This document shows, one piece after another, positions 25,821 through 34,708 of a stretch of DNA of 41,151 nucleotides (positions within the stretch are counted from its first letter, which is position 1; the number at the start of each line of letters is the position of its first letter). A program made the position numbers and the translations under genes. The DNA comes from Myxacorys chilensis ATA2-1-KO14 (GTDB lineage: Bacteria > Cyanobacteriota > Cyanobacteriia > Leptolyngbyales > Leptolyngbyaceae), in the NCBI GenBank assembly GCA_019359275.1, contig JAHHHP010000048.1, positions 1 through 41,151 on the forward strand, in the 5' to 3' direction. A model generated the notes under the pieces. It saw nothing but the letters and a program-made list of their open reading frames with translations, was not told the DNA's origin and did no database searches.

Positions 25821-26246
25821 TTACTCTTGCGGATCGAATCGATAGCGCACTTTCATTCCCGTGTTGTACTCGGCTGGCGTTTGGGGAAACACATTTGAGG
25901 GATTCGCCCTCAAATCAAGACCACCGCCGCCAATTTCTAAACTGCCGAGCGGGCCTCTGTACTGAGGAGACTGTCCAATTCCGGGTAAGCTAAAGCTGGC
26001 AGGGGATGGCAGGGAAGTATCTCTTAGCGATCGCGTCTGTAACCCAGATAATGAAGCGGCATCTCCAAACCCTTCCACTGGAGGCGTAACGGGTTGCCTT
26101 TGGATTCTGCTTTGTGAAGGTCGAATTGGTAAAGATCGAAGCGGTTCATTTGGCGTTACGCTCTGCTCAACTTGGGGAGATTGAGCAACGGCAGGACGAA
26201 TGCTCGCTAACATTAGGATGGTTAATACAGCAACGGCTTTATTCAT
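25821..26246 (-). CDS. Secreted hypothetical protein, Pro/Ser-rich
   Basis: The 141-residue product starts with a clear Sec signal peptide (AVAVLTILMLASIRPAVAQ; cleavage likely after AVA). The mature part is rich in Pro, Ser, Gln and Arg, probably disordered, with a Gly-rich GSLEIGGGGLDL stretch and a C-terminal YNTGMKVRYRFDPQE. No family is recognised. It is the first of three secreted proteins in a row on the minus strand. Confidence 0.6.
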   Translation of the reverse strand: MNKAVAVLTILMLASIRPAVAQSPQVEQSVTPNEPLRSLPIRPSQSRIQRQPVTPPVEGFGDAASLSGLQTRSLRDTSLPSPASFSLPGIGQSPQYRGPLGSLEIGGGGLDLRANPSNVFPQTPAEYNTGMKVRYRFDPQE

Positions 26247-26547
26247 GGGGTGGCTCCAGCTAGGTTGGCTGAACGTTACTCATAATGTTAACCAGAATGC
26301 CCTGATGGAACAACAGGATCGCCATAAATAAGAAAATTTAGACATGCAGGGAACAACACTCCGGTTCGATGCGATCTACACAATAAGTTGTTAGCGTGAG
26401 CAACGCTGCGGCAATGATATTGTTTGTGGTAACGAACAAAAATGGATTGTGATCCGCGATCGCTAGAGCTTCGTGAAACGAATCGCATTTAAAGTATGTA
26501 TTCTAGAGGTTGTTCAGAATGCCTTAAATTTGGCAACGGAGCGAATA
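26247..26547. other. Intergenic region with no convincing gene
   Basis: This 301-bp stretch lies between two secreted-protein genes. A 66-codon minus-strand frame exists (26288-26488), but its composition is unlike its neighbours and it has no good start context, so I do not call it. One GCGATCGC-type site and no strong hairpins were seen. Confidence 0.5.
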
Positions 26548-27171
26548 TCATTCGCAGCCATCAGCGCTTTGTTTGCGGCACTGCTGTTCGCTTAAGATGG
26601 AACTATTGAGATCCTTCAAAGGGATTACTTTGAAGTGATAGAACCGTTCTCCTTGACTGGGTTCCTTGAATTCTAAAGTGGTATAACCAAAACGCTTGCC
26701 TTGAAAGAATCGTAGGTCTACATGATTGAACTCAACTCGCGCCACATATTTCGATTGTTGGAAGTCGTTAGCAACGTTAGCAAGTGGTTGAGCGTAAACG
26801 CTTTGAATGAGGTTTAATCCTTCCGTATTCGTTCTCGTAAAGGCCGCATTTGCTCTATTGCTTTGAGTTCGATAAGCGATCGCTTCCTGTCCAACTATTG
26901 CGTCTGTTCGATCTGTGGGATTCATGGCAAACACAATACTGCCACCTTTTACTTTTGCTTCACTGGTGTAGAACGGCAATCCGCTCAACTCTCCAATGTC
27001 ACGCTGGAACGGAGATAAGAAGGAATGCTTTCGCGCCCACTGCAATACGGTCTGAATCTTCTGCCCAGGAAGGGCTTGAGCAGATGAAGCGGTGCCTAAG
27101 AAAGCTAGAGTGAGTCCGATAACAGAAATGACACTGCGGCGAATCATAGTTAGAAATGGTAGCGATGACAT
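26548..27171 (-). CDS. Secreted hypothetical protein, 207 residues
   Basis: A signal peptide is visible near the N-terminus (IRRSVISVIGLTLAFLGTASSAQALP; cleavage likely after AQA). A second ATG (MIRRS, at 27147) could also be used and would give a more compact signal peptide. The mature part of about 175 residues has mixed sequence with many strands (FAMNPTDRTDAIVGQEAIAYR, VEFNHVDLRFFQGKRFGYTTLEF) and two Cys near the end (QQCRKQSADGCE) that could form a disulfide. The family is not recognised. It probably works in the periplasm. Confidence 0.65.
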   Translation of the reverse strand: MSSLPFLTMIRRSVISVIGLTLAFLGTASSAQALPGQKIQTVLQWARKHSFLSPFQRDIGELSGLPFYTSEAKVKGGSIVFAMNPTDRTDAIVGQEAIAYRTQSNRANAAFTRTNTEGLNLIQSVYAQPLANVANDFQQSKYVARVEFNHVDLRFFQGKRFGYTTLEFKEPSQGERFYHFKVIPLKDLNSSILSEQQCRKQSADGCE

Positions 27172-27247
27172 CTAGTAACACATAAAAGTGATAGAAAAAT
27201 AAACCGTGAAATTCCTGAACGAATTATTGATTCACTAAATTGATTCA

Positions 27248-27883
27248 CTAACGCAATACTCGAACTTGTTCAGCAAGATTACAGCAGGTGCAATCCGCGC
27301 CACCATGTACGTTGAACGAGAGAACAAGAGAAACGGGCTGATTAACAGATGTGTTAAGAATTCTTTTTTGATCTGCTGGCGTAATGTAAACTTTGTTCTC
27401 TTGCATCATGTCTCCTACAATTCTTCCACGATCTAAACAGCCTAAATTAAAGTCATAAACTCCATTGCTAACCGAGTTAACGCTGTTTCCACTATCAACT
27501 CCTTTTTTGATCGCCGTTCTGAAGCCTTTGTCATAGAATTTATTGATGCGAAAGTAGGCAACATTGACGTTCTGCCCAAAAATCTCTTCTTGTCGTGTGA
27601 TCAAATATCCACACACAACAGTGTCAAACTGATCATTGCCAAAGATGCCATAGCGATTTGTTTTCTTCAAATCGCTGGGCGGAGTGACTTTACATGTTTC
27701 CGGTTGAGCGGTTCTCGGTGCGTCTTGAGCGGTTCTTACATTGGTTCTCACATTGCGCTCTGCGCTGATGGCAGGCTGATCGGTTCCTACGGAATTGTGC
27801 GCTGCACTAATCGGAACAACCGCTAGATTCAACAACAGTGCAGCACTCAGTCCCTTTAACACTTGAGCTAACCGTGCAACCAT
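27248..27883 (-). CDS. Secreted Cys-containing hypothetical protein, 211 residues
   Basis: A signal peptide is present (LKGLSAALLLNLAVVPISAAHN). After a low-complexity NVRTNVRTAQDAPRTAQP spacer, the mature domain contains CKVTPPSD, VVCGYLITRQEEIFGQNVNVAYFRINKF, LGCLDRGRIVGD and a terminal DCTCCNLAEQ. That is at least five cysteines, which suggests disulfides or metal binding outside the cytoplasm. No known family was recognised. It is divergent from the beta-lactamase-like hydrolase across 123 bp. Confidence 0.62.
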   Translation of the reverse strand: MVARLAQVLKGLSAALLLNLAVVPISAAHNSVGTDQPAISAERNVRTNVRTAQDAPRTAQPETCKVTPPSDLKKTNRYGIFGNDQFDTVVCGYLITRQEEIFGQNVNVAYFRINKFYDKGFRTAIKKGVDSGNSVNSVSNGVYDFNLGCLDRGRIVGDMMQENKVYITPADQKRILNTSVNQPVSLVLSFNVHGGADCTCCNLAEQVRVLR

Positions 27884-28006
27884 ATCCGTTTCCTCACTCT
27901 TCGCCTATCTAGAGCTACACCTTGCCATTTCGATCTTCCGCAAGGTTCCATCAGGATTTGAAATCGTTTGTGAGACACTTTAAGCAAGTGCGATCGGGGA
28001 ATTGAA

Positions 28007-29248
28007 ATGCTGCTGTTGTCTCTACCTAAACGACTACGTTTCGCCAAATACCTGATTCGTGTAAGCCTAGCCGTCATACTCGTGGTCGGGCTTACTCAGC
28101 CTTTGTTCCAAACCCCAGCCGTTGCGATGCAAAACCAGCAATCAATAACTCCGCAATCAGCATTAGAACGTCTTGCTACCGCCGATGCTATTGCTTCAGA
28201 ATGGTTTGCGCCCAGTTTTCTAGCGCAAGTTTCGGTACAACAAGTTCAAAGTATTTTAATTAGTTTGACAACTGAACTCGGAAAGTATCAGCGCGTCGAG
28301 CCAAGCGGCAACGACTATCAACTGGTTTACGAGAAAGGAGTTGTTCCAGCTAAAATTGTCCTCGATCCGAAAGGACAAATTGTAGGATTACGATTTCTAC
28401 CTGTTCAGGCGCAGTTTAAGAGTTTAGACGACGCGATCGCGCAATTCAAACAGCTACCCGGTAAAGTTAGTCTGTTGATTGTAGAAGACAACGTTAAAAA
28501 AGTTGGGTTAAATGAAACCACACCCTTGGCAGTAGGATCAGCATTTAAGCTAGCAGTACTGGCAGCACTAAAGACTCAAATTGAATCGGGGCAGCATCGC
28601 TGGGATGAAGTAATTGCCTTGCAAGAGCGTCAGAAGAGTTTGCCTTCAGGATTCTTACAATCTTGGGCAGATGGTTCTTTGCTCACGGTGCAATCGCTGG
28701 CCGCCTTGATGATTTCCCAAAGCGATAACACTGCGACCGATCACCTAATTCATTTGGTCAGACGAGCCGCGATCGAGCCGTTGACGCCGCGCAATCAACC
28801 ATTTTTGACCACGCGCGAGTTCTTTACTCTAAAAGCTCAAGCAAATCGCGAGTTGCTGCAACGCTATCGATCCGCTAATCGATCCGCTCGTCGTGCCTTG
28901 TTAGCCGAAATTGCTCAACGACCTCTACCAGGTGTAGAAGAATTTGTTGCTGATCCGGTTGCCCTTGATATCGAATGGTTTTTCACACCCGCAGAACTGT
29001 GTTCTCTCATGAATCGGGTGAAAGATTTGCCGCTCATGAGCATCAATCCAGGCATTTCCAATTCGCAGGCATGGGCGCGAGTAGCGTTCAAAGGCGGCTC
29101 GGAGTCAGGCGTGATCAATCTCACAACAGCGCTGCAAGCTAAGAATGGAAAGCAGTATTGCGTGGTTGCAACTTGGAATCACGATCAGGCGTTAGACGAA
29201 GCCCGCTTTGTCTCGCTTTATGAAAGTACGATCGCGTTGCTGAAATGA
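28007..29248 (+). CDS. Class A beta-lactamase-like serine hydrolase
   Basis: The 413-residue protein has a signal peptide (LIRVSLAVILVVGL...AVAM). A small N-terminal domain (about 50-135) resembles the DUF3887-type domain that often precedes penicillin-interacting hydrolases. The catalytic domain has Ser178-Ala-Phe-Lys181 (SxxK), Ser239-Asp240-Asn241 (SDN) and KGG in AFKGGSESG. All three classical motifs are therefore present. It may be a beta-lactamase, a carboxypeptidase or an esterase; sequence alone cannot decide. It acts in the periplasm. Confidence 0.82.
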   Translation: MLLLSLPKRLRFAKYLIRVSLAVILVVGLTQPLFQTPAVAMQNQQSITPQSALERLATADAIASEWFAPSFLAQVSVQQVQSILISLTTELGKYQRVEPSGNDYQLVYEKGVVPAKIVLDPKGQIVGLRFLPVQAQFKSLDDAIAQFKQLPGKVSLLIVEDNVKKVGLNETTPLAVGSAFKLAVLAALKTQIESGQHRWDEVIALQERQKSLPSGFLQSWADGSLLTVQSLAALMISQSDNTATDHLIHLVRRAAIEPLTPRNQPFLTTREFFTLKAQANRELLQRYRSANRSARRALLAEIAQRPLPGVEEFVADPVALDIEWFFTPAELCSLMNRVKDLPLMSINPGISNSQAWARVAFKGGSESGVINLTTALQAKNGKQYCVVATWNHDQALDEARFVSLYESTIALLK

Positions 29249-29333
29249 CGCAGAACCTCCCTAATCAATAGTTCGCGTGTATTATGAGAAATATACCCTT
29301 CAGGCTCGACCAGAGCGGCTTACGATATTCCTC

Positions 29334-29822
29334 ATGCTAGATTTGCGCGGCAAAACAATTTTAGGCATTGATCCCGCGATCGCAACGATTGGTTACGGGG
29401 CAATTCACGATGAAAAAGCGCTCGACTATGGGGTGATCGTCACGCCTGCAAAAGCGCCGATTTACGATCGACTCAAACAGATTTACGATGACATTCGCGA
29501 ACTCTGCCAACTCCTAAAGCCCGATGTTGTCGCTTTAGAAATGCCGTTTTTTACACGAGAAAATACAAACGCCAACAAAGTGCTGCGAGCGCTAGGCGTG
29601 ATTGAGTTGGCGCTCGGAGAATGTGGACTCGATGAGCCGATTTTTTTGCATCAATCTCAAGTCAAAGCGGCAGTCGCAAAATACGGAGCCGCAAAATCTG
29701 AAATTCAACAATCGGTGATGCTGATTTTTGGATTGGCAGAGATTCCTAAACCTGATGATGCCTCTGATGCTCTAGCGATCGCATATGCGGCTCAAACAGG
29801 CGCTCGCGCTAACGTGAAATAG
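29334..29822 (+). CDS. ruvC: Crossover junction endodeoxyribonuclease RuvC
   Basis: RuvC resolves Holliday junctions in the RuvABC pathway. The metal-binding acidic residues are visible: Asp13 in LGIDPA, Glu69 in ALEMPFF, and the C-terminal Asp pair in PDDASDALAIA (about 141-145). Upstream residues (from 29277) do not resemble the family, so the ATG at 29334 is preferred. This gives 162 residues, slightly short but within range. It converges on the Uma2 gene with a 3-bp gap. Confidence 0.9.
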   Translation: MLDLRGKTILGIDPAIATIGYGAIHDEKALDYGVIVTPAKAPIYDRLKQIYDDIRELCQLLKPDVVALEMPFFTRENTNANKVLRALGVIELALGECGLDEPIFLHQSQVKAAVAKYGAAKSEIQQSVMLIFGLAEIPKPDDASDALAIAYAAQTGARANVK

Positions 29823-29825
29823 AAG

Positions 29826-30593
29826 CTACTCGCGTTGCAAACTGTGGATCTGCTGCACAAACGCCTCATGTTCGGGTGACGCTAACCCCTGCTGCAACGT
29901 TGCGATCACCGACGGCATATCTCCCGCTAACAATGCGTCTGCCGCTAACCACAGTCCTGGAAACACTCGGCTGCGAATGATTCCAGTCTCATCGGGTGTC
30001 AATGCCACGTATTCGTCGTCCTGTAAGACAAACCAATCCAGCTTGTTCTCAAACATCTGCCACACAATGTATTCCTGCACTCCATTGCGGCGATAGGCTT
30101 TCTTCTTGTCACCCAAATCATAGGCTGCGCTACTCGCTGCCACTTCTGCAATCAGTTCAGGTGCGCCCTCAATGTAGTCATCGTCTGAAATGTGTACTTG
30201 CCCACCCACAGACGAATCGAGAAATAAAGCAACATCGGGTTGCGGTTCGTTGTCAAGATCGAGACGTACAGTTGAATTATCAGCCAACTCCACATTCGGC
30301 GTTGCAACTTTGTAGTTTCCTAACCAGATGATCAAATCTCCATGGGGTTTACCATGACTTCTAAAGCGCAGTGCAGCAGCCACGTAGACAACTCCTTCAA
30401 TGAGTTCTGCTTTTTGAATGTGTTTTGCGGCGGCATAGCGACGCTCAAATTCTCGACGGGAGACGCGATCGCCACTTTCTAGCGGTGCGACTCGTGTGGA
30501 GTGAGGCGAGTCGGCTTGAGCGTTGGTTTGAGCTTGAGCGTTGGTTTGAGACGCATTCGTTACCATAGAGTCCATCAACTGTGCAGGCTGCAA
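29826..30593 (-). CDS. Uma2 family protein (DUF820)
   Basis: The 255-residue protein is a second Uma2/DUF820 nuclease-fold member, longer than the one at 13316. After a repeat-rich N-terminus (TNAQAQTNAQAD, from an in-frame DNA duplication) comes SRREFERRYAAAKHIQKAELIEGVVYV. The core follows with QPDVALFLD, PELIAEVAASSAAYDLGDKKKAYRRNGVQEYIVW (Glu and Lys of the PD-(D/E)XK motif) and a C-terminal LLAGDMPSVIATLQQGL. Starts at the internal Met codons MDSM or MVTN are possible. The role is unknown. Confidence 0.88.
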   Translation of the reverse strand: MQPAQLMDSMVTNASQTNAQAQTNAQADSPHSTRVAPLESGDRVSRREFERRYAAAKHIQKAELIEGVVYVAAALRFRSHGKPHGDLIIWLGNYKVATPNVELADNSTVRLDLDNEPQPDVALFLDSSVGGQVHISDDDYIEGAPELIAEVAASSAAYDLGDKKKAYRRNGVQEYIVWQMFENKLDWFVLQDDEYVALTPDETGIIRSRVFPGLWLAADALLAGDMPSVIATLQQGLASPEHEAFVQQIHSLQRE

Positions 30594-30683
30594 AGAATTC
30601 GTTGGTCTTATTGTAAACGAACCGGATTTGTCGGTATTGCTATTTGACGATCGAGAAGCCTTTGCCCACGATCGCGATTAGTC

Positions 30684-30728
30684 GTTGATAAAACCCCTGT
30701 TAATAAAACTCCTGTTGATAAAATCCCT
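30684..30728 (+). repeat. Three 15-bp tandem repeats touching the start codon of the hydrolase gene
   Basis: Units at 30684, 30699 and 30714 read GTTGATAAAACCCCT, GTTAATAAAACTCCT and GTTGATAAAATCCCT, and the ATG follows at once (30729). They occupy the position of a ribosome-binding site but contain none. They are in frame (VDKTP-like), so a slightly longer protein with a non-standard start is conceivable. Confidence 0.75.
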
Positions 30729-31613
30729 ATGGTCACACCATTTCTACCTGCATCTGTGAAGGCGTTAACTGAGCCTGAATCGCTTCATGCCGTTCAGTCC
30801 ATTCGACGCTGCGCTGTGACTACTCCTCTATCCCCAATTCCGATTCAGACGGCATACGTTAAGCAAGGGCAAGGCGAGGCTCCGATTCTGCTGCTGCATG
30901 GCTTTGATAGCTCGCTGTTAGAGTTTCGCTATCTTCTGCCGCGATTGGCAACCCAAGCAGAAACTTGGAGTGTTGATTTACTCGGATTTGGCTTTACCGA
31001 TCGTCCTTCAGGTATTACGTTTAGTCCGCGCACGATCCAATCTCATCTTTACGAATTTTGGAAAACCATGATTGGGCGTCCGGTGGTGTTAGTGGGGGCA
31101 TCGATGGGAGGAGCCGCCGCGATCGCGTTTGCTCTTGCCTATCCGTTGCTCGTTGAGCGACTGGTGTTGATCGATAGTTTGGGATACACCGTTGCTCCGC
31201 CGTTTGTCAAATTCTTGTTTCCACCGCTCGATTATTGGGCAGTAGAATATCTGCGTCAGCGTAAACTGAAGGCGCTAGAGCTGAGCATGGCGCTGAGGTC
31301 AGAGGCTAAAATAATTGATTTGATTCGGTGTTCGTTGCTGCATACAGAAATGGTGGGATGGCATGAGGCGACAATCTCATTTACGAAAAGTGGTGGATAC
31401 GATTTCTTAGCCGATCAGATTTGTAAGATTCGTCAGCCCACGCTGATTCTGTGGGGCGAGTCAGATGATGTGTTGGGAACCGCTGATGCTCTGAGATTTC
31501 GTCAAGATATTCCCGATAGTCAGCTAGCTTGGATTCAAGATTGCAAGCATGTTCCTCACATTGAGCAGCCCGAAGTGACGGCGCAACATATTTTGTCGTT
31601 TGAGCGGATTTAA
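30729..31613 (+). CDS. Alpha/beta hydrolase
   Basis: The 294-residue protein has the alpha/beta hydrolase core: oxyanion region LLLHGFDSS, nucleophile elbow GASMGG (Ser near residue 125), acid Asp in WGESDDVLG, and catalytic His in CKHVPHIEQP. The triad is complete. The substrate is unknown; similar proteins are widespread in cyanobacteria, where they are often called haloperoxidase-like or esterase-like. The first 35 residues are poorly conserved, so the true start may be internal. It lies upstream of the IS4 element and, before that insertion, was immediately upstream of the asparagine-synthetase-like gene, with only about 70 bp between. Confidence 0.86.
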   Translation: MVTPFLPASVKALTEPESLHAVQSIRRCAVTTPLSPIPIQTAYVKQGQGEAPILLLHGFDSSLLEFRYLLPRLATQAETWSVDLLGFGFTDRPSGITFSPRTIQSHLYEFWKTMIGRPVVLVGASMGGAAAIAFALAYPLLVERLVLIDSLGYTVAPPFVKFLFPPLDYWAVEYLRQRKLKALELSMALRSEAKIIDLIRCSLLHTEMVGWHEATISFTKSGGYDFLADQICKIRQPTLILWGESDDVLGTADALRFRQDIPDSQLAWIQDCKHVPHIEQPEVTAQHILSFERI

Positions 31614-31676
31614 CCGATCGCTGCTAATCTTAAACTCTTTCTACGATCGCGATTAAAGAAAGTTGTGTGCTTTCCC

Positions 31677-32981
31677 CTTAGTGGTGCAGAAAAGGCTTGA
31701 AAGGCTTGTTCTGGGGAGAGTCTCAAATGAGACAAGGAGTACCTGAAAGGGGCATTTCATGAGACGCTTAAGTTCCCCAACTATCAGCAAACCTCATGAA
31801 AACACCCCTCTTGTATCGTCAACTGCAAGACCAACTGCGTCAATGGGTACGCCCTGTTGACCAACGACACCTGCAAGTCTTCTCTGAAATCCTGGCAGCA
31901 ATTTTGCAATCGGGGAGCGGAGTATTGGGAAAATGGATACCCTATCTAGGTCATCGCAACTGCCAAGCCCGTGCTCACTTGGAACGCTTGAGTTATTTTC
32001 TCCATAATCAACAGATTAACGCCGAGCGGTTTTATGAACCCATGCTACACCATGTTTTGACAGCGTTTGCTGGAGAAACGGTGTTGCTAACCCTCGATAC
32101 GAGTATGCTATGGGATCAATTTTGTTTGATTGAAGTGTGCTTGGTATGGGGCGGGCGTTCCTTTACCCTGGCTCAAACCGTGCTCGAGCATGGCAGCGCC
32201 ATGGTGGGCTTTGAGCAATATCAGCCCGTGTTAGAGCGTGCCAAGCGCATCCTACCCGAGCAAGTCCAGGTGACCTTACTGGCAGACCGGGGCTTTGAGC
32301 ATAGCCACTTGATTCACTGGTTAACTCAACAGCAATGGTCATGGGCGATTCGGGTGAAATCGAACTTGCAGGTGCGATTGACCAATGGCTGTACGCAATC
32401 GGTGGAGCAGCTCATCCCATCCCAACAGCAGGCGTATCTCTTCAAGAATGTACACGTGTTGGATGGCATCGCTTGTCACCTCGCTACCGCTCGGGTGCCT
32501 ACGAGCAAAGACCCCTGGGTGGTGTTGTCTAACCAACCTCCTTGCTTGCAAACCTTTGCCCTCTATGACAAACGGTTTGGCGGCATTGAGCCTCACTTTA
32601 AGGATTACAAGTCCGCTGTCTTTAACGTGTTGCAATCGGGCTTACGAACACCCCAGGCACTGACCTGTCTTTTCATGGTGCTTGATTGTGCGGTTCTGAT
32701 TGCCCTCATACTCGGCATGATGCTAGTGCAAGGGGGAGAGCGTTCTCGTTTGGACTGGCATGGAGAGAGGGGCTTAAGTTTTCTGCAACTGGGTTTACGC
32801 GAACTGGCGCGACTCTGTTACCAACGATTGCCTCTGCCCAACCTGGTGGCATTGCCCAAATACAACCCACCTCCAGCCTGCGCTTCTCGGTGTAAACGGG
32901 AGATGTTGGATTGCCGAATTGAGTTTTCCAAGGTGGTGACATTCTCATAATGAGACTGTCTGAGTTTTCTGCACCACTAAG
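31677..32981 (+). mobile_element. Complete IS4-family insertion sequence, 1305 bp, with 10-bp target duplication
   Basis: Perfect 17-bp terminal repeats, CTTAGTGGTGCAGAAAA at 31677-31693 and its complement at 32965-32981, bound the transposase gene. A direct repeat GTGCTTTCCC at 31667-31676 and 32982-32991 is an exact target-site duplication, so the insertion is simple and probably recent. The right duplication ends 1 bp before the ATG of the downstream gene. The original 5' region (TTAAAGAAAGTT upstream) now lies on the far side of the element. Confidence 0.93.
31796..32950 (+). CDS. IS4-family transposase
   Basis: The 384-residue transposase has the DDE residues of the IS4 family: Asp in LTLDTSM, Asp in LLADRGFEH, and Glu in the YREK-like block YDKRFGGIEPHFKDYKS. 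It is uninterrupted and the element's ends are perfect, so it may be mobile. The start ATG follows the left terminal repeat by about 100 bp. It points towards the asparagine-synthetase-like gene and could drive read-through transcription into it. Confidence 0.92.
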   Translation: MKTPLLYRQLQDQLRQWVRPVDQRHLQVFSEILAAILQSGSGVLGKWIPYLGHRNCQARAHLERLSYFLHNQQINAERFYEPMLHHVLTAFAGETVLLTLDTSMLWDQFCLIEVCLVWGGRSFTLAQTVLEHGSAMVGFEQYQPVLERAKRILPEQVQVTLLADRGFEHSHLIHWLTQQQWSWAIRVKSNLQVRLTNGCTQSVEQLIPSQQQAYLFKNVHVLDGIACHLATARVPTSKDPWVVLSNQPPCLQTFALYDKRFGGIEPHFKDYKSAVFNVLQSGLRTPQALTCLFMVLDCAVLIALILGMMLVQGGERSRLDWHGERGLSFLQLGLRELARLCYQRLPLPNLVALPKYNPPPACASRCKREMLDCRIEFSKVVTFS

Positions 32982-32992
32982 GTGCTTTCCCT

Positions 32993-34708
32993 ATGTTATT
33001 CCATGCCTTTAGACGCTCCAAAGCGGTTTCAACCCCTGTCAGTCCAACGGCTTGGAAAGTCGCTTGGGGACATTGCTCTTCCGATGAAACCGTCGTGTGG
33101 CGTGATGAGCGGTTTGCGATCGTGGCTGTGACCGATGCATCTTCTGTTGCCTCGATTCCGTTTGCGTTGAGTCCTACGGAGCGGTTTGTGGTCGTGGGTG
33201 ATGTGTGGCTGACGGGAACAGATGCGCTGTGGCAAACGGTAGAATTGCCGCCGCAACAAGACGATTTGCGGCTGATTGCCTCTCTGTGGGAACGGTTTGA
33301 GACAGACACGCTGAAATTATTAATCGGCATGTTTGCGATCGTTGTTTGGGATCGAGAGCGACAAGAACTGTGGCTAGGGCGCGATCGCACGGGGAGCCGA
33401 ACGCTGTACTACACCCAGACAAAGGGGACTCGATGGGTGTCGCCTCAACTGCGATCGCTAACCCCTCATCGCTCAAATGACATTGATGCGATCGCGTTAC
33501 GCGATTATCTTTGCTGCGCGTTTGTGCCGGGAGAACGGACGCTATGGCAACAGGTCAAAGAAGTGAGACCGGGAACGGTACTGCGATTGCCAGATGAAAA
33601 GATATATCGCTATTGGCAACTGCAAGAACAAATCATTGACGCATCATTAGCATGGCATAGCGATCATCTCCGCGTATTGCTTGAGCAAGTCGTGCAAGAC
33701 TATTTGCCAAAAGAGCCTGTAGGAGTGTTTCTGTCAGGGGGCTTAGATTCTAGTTGCATCACGGCACTGGCAGCAAAGCATACGAAATCGGTTCATACGT
33801 ATTCGATTCATTTTGGCGAAGCATGTCCAAACGAATTAGCGTTTTCGAGCCTAGTTGCAGAGCATTATGGAACGCAGCATCACATTCTAGAAATTACATT
33901 CAAGGAAATATGGACGCGATTGCCAGAAGTTATGGCGTATTTGGATGATCCAATTGGCGATCCGCTCACCGTGCCAAATTTTCTGTTGGGAACTTTAGCA
34001 CGCCAGTCGGTAGACGTAATTTTAAACGGTGAAGGCGGCGATCCTTGCTTTGGCGGTCCTAAAAACCAGCCGATGTTGATGAATCGGTTGTATGGCTCGG
34101 TAGCGGGTCAGGATGCCTTGCAAACGTATTTGATGGCGTATCAAAAGTGTTCATCCGATTTGCCGCAGTTGCTAAAGTCCGAGTGGGCATCTGTGCTGAC
34201 AGAACCGTGGATCTTTTCGGAAGAACTGGAGTCGGATGCAAATTACTTAAATCGATTGATGGCATTGAACATCAAATTTAAGGGAGCCGACCAGATTTTG
34301 ACGAAGGTGAATAATCTAACGGGAGCCGTTGGACTACAAGGGCGATCGCCGCTGTTTGATCAGCGCATTGTTGATCTGAGTATGCAGATTCCTCCCCACT
34401 ATAAGCTGTCTGGAGTCGAAGAAAAAGCGGTGCTGAAACAGGCGGTTGCCGATTTACTACCGGCTGCAATTCTAAAGCGTCCGAAGAGTGGCATGATGGT
34501 TCCGGTGCAACTGGGATTTCGGAAGTATTGGAATCGGCAGGCAAGAGCGCTGTTGCTCGGTAAGAATGCCGCGATCGCGCCCTATCTCAATCAAGCGCTC
34601 ATTCGTCAATGGCTTGATTATGAAGGCGATGTTTGGGGACGGTATGGCGTGAAGCTGTGGCTATTGGTAAGTCTAGAACTGTGGCTGCAAGCGCACGGGA
34701 GCCGTTAA
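32993..34708 (+). CDS. Asparagine-synthetase-like amide-forming enzyme without glutaminase Cys (copy 1)
   Basis: The 571 residues have an AsnB layout. The N-terminal Ntn-type domain (about 20-200) keeps the GMFAIVVWDRERQELWLGRDRTGSRTLYY pattern, but no Cys follows the initiator Met. The C-terminal ATP-pyrophosphatase domain has SGGLDSS at 248-254 and NGEGGDPCFGG. Loss of Cys1 removes glutamine hydrolysis. Related enzymes without it, such as beta-lactam synthetase and lasso-peptide cyclases, form amide bonds from an internal or free amine. The ATG lies 1 bp after the IS4 target duplication, so native leader and promoter are displaced. The gene converges on the zinc-ribbon gene with a 4-bp overlap. 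The substrate is unknown. Confidence 0.85.
   Translation: MLFHAFRRSKAVSTPVSPTAWKVAWGHCSSDETVVWRDERFAIVAVTDASSVASIPFALSPTERFVVVGDVWLTGTDALWQTVELPPQQDDLRLIASLWERFETDTLKLLIGMFAIVVWDRERQELWLGRDRTGSRTLYYTQTKGTRWVSPQLRSLTPHRSNDIDAIALRDYLCCAFVPGERTLWQQVKEVRPGTVLRLPDEKIYRYWQLQEQIIDASLAWHSDHLRVLLEQVVQDYLPKEPVGVFLSGGLDSSCITALAAKHTKSVHTYSIHFGEACPNELAFSSLVAEHYGTQHHILEITFKEIWTRLPEVMAYLDDPIGDPLTVPNFLLGTLARQSVDVILNGEGGDPCFGGPKNQPMLMNRLYGSVAGQDALQTYLMAYQKCSSDLPQLLKSEWASVLTEPWIFSEELESDANYLNRLMALNIKFKGADQILTKVNNLTGAVGLQGRSPLFDQRIVDLSMQIPPHYKLSGVEEKAVLKQAVADLLPAAILKRPKSGMMVPVQLGFRKYWNRQARALLLGKNAAIAPYLNQALIRQWLDYEGDVWGRYGVKLWLLVSLELWLQAHGSR

Noticed and set aside
26288..26488. 66-codon minus-strand frame between two secreted-protein genes
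   Set aside because: It is rich in Arg, Ser, His and Cys, lacks a ribosome-binding site and resembles no family.
29277..29333. N-terminal extension of RuvC
   Set aside because: RuvC normally starts a few residues before the first catalytic Asp; the ATG at 29334 fits this.
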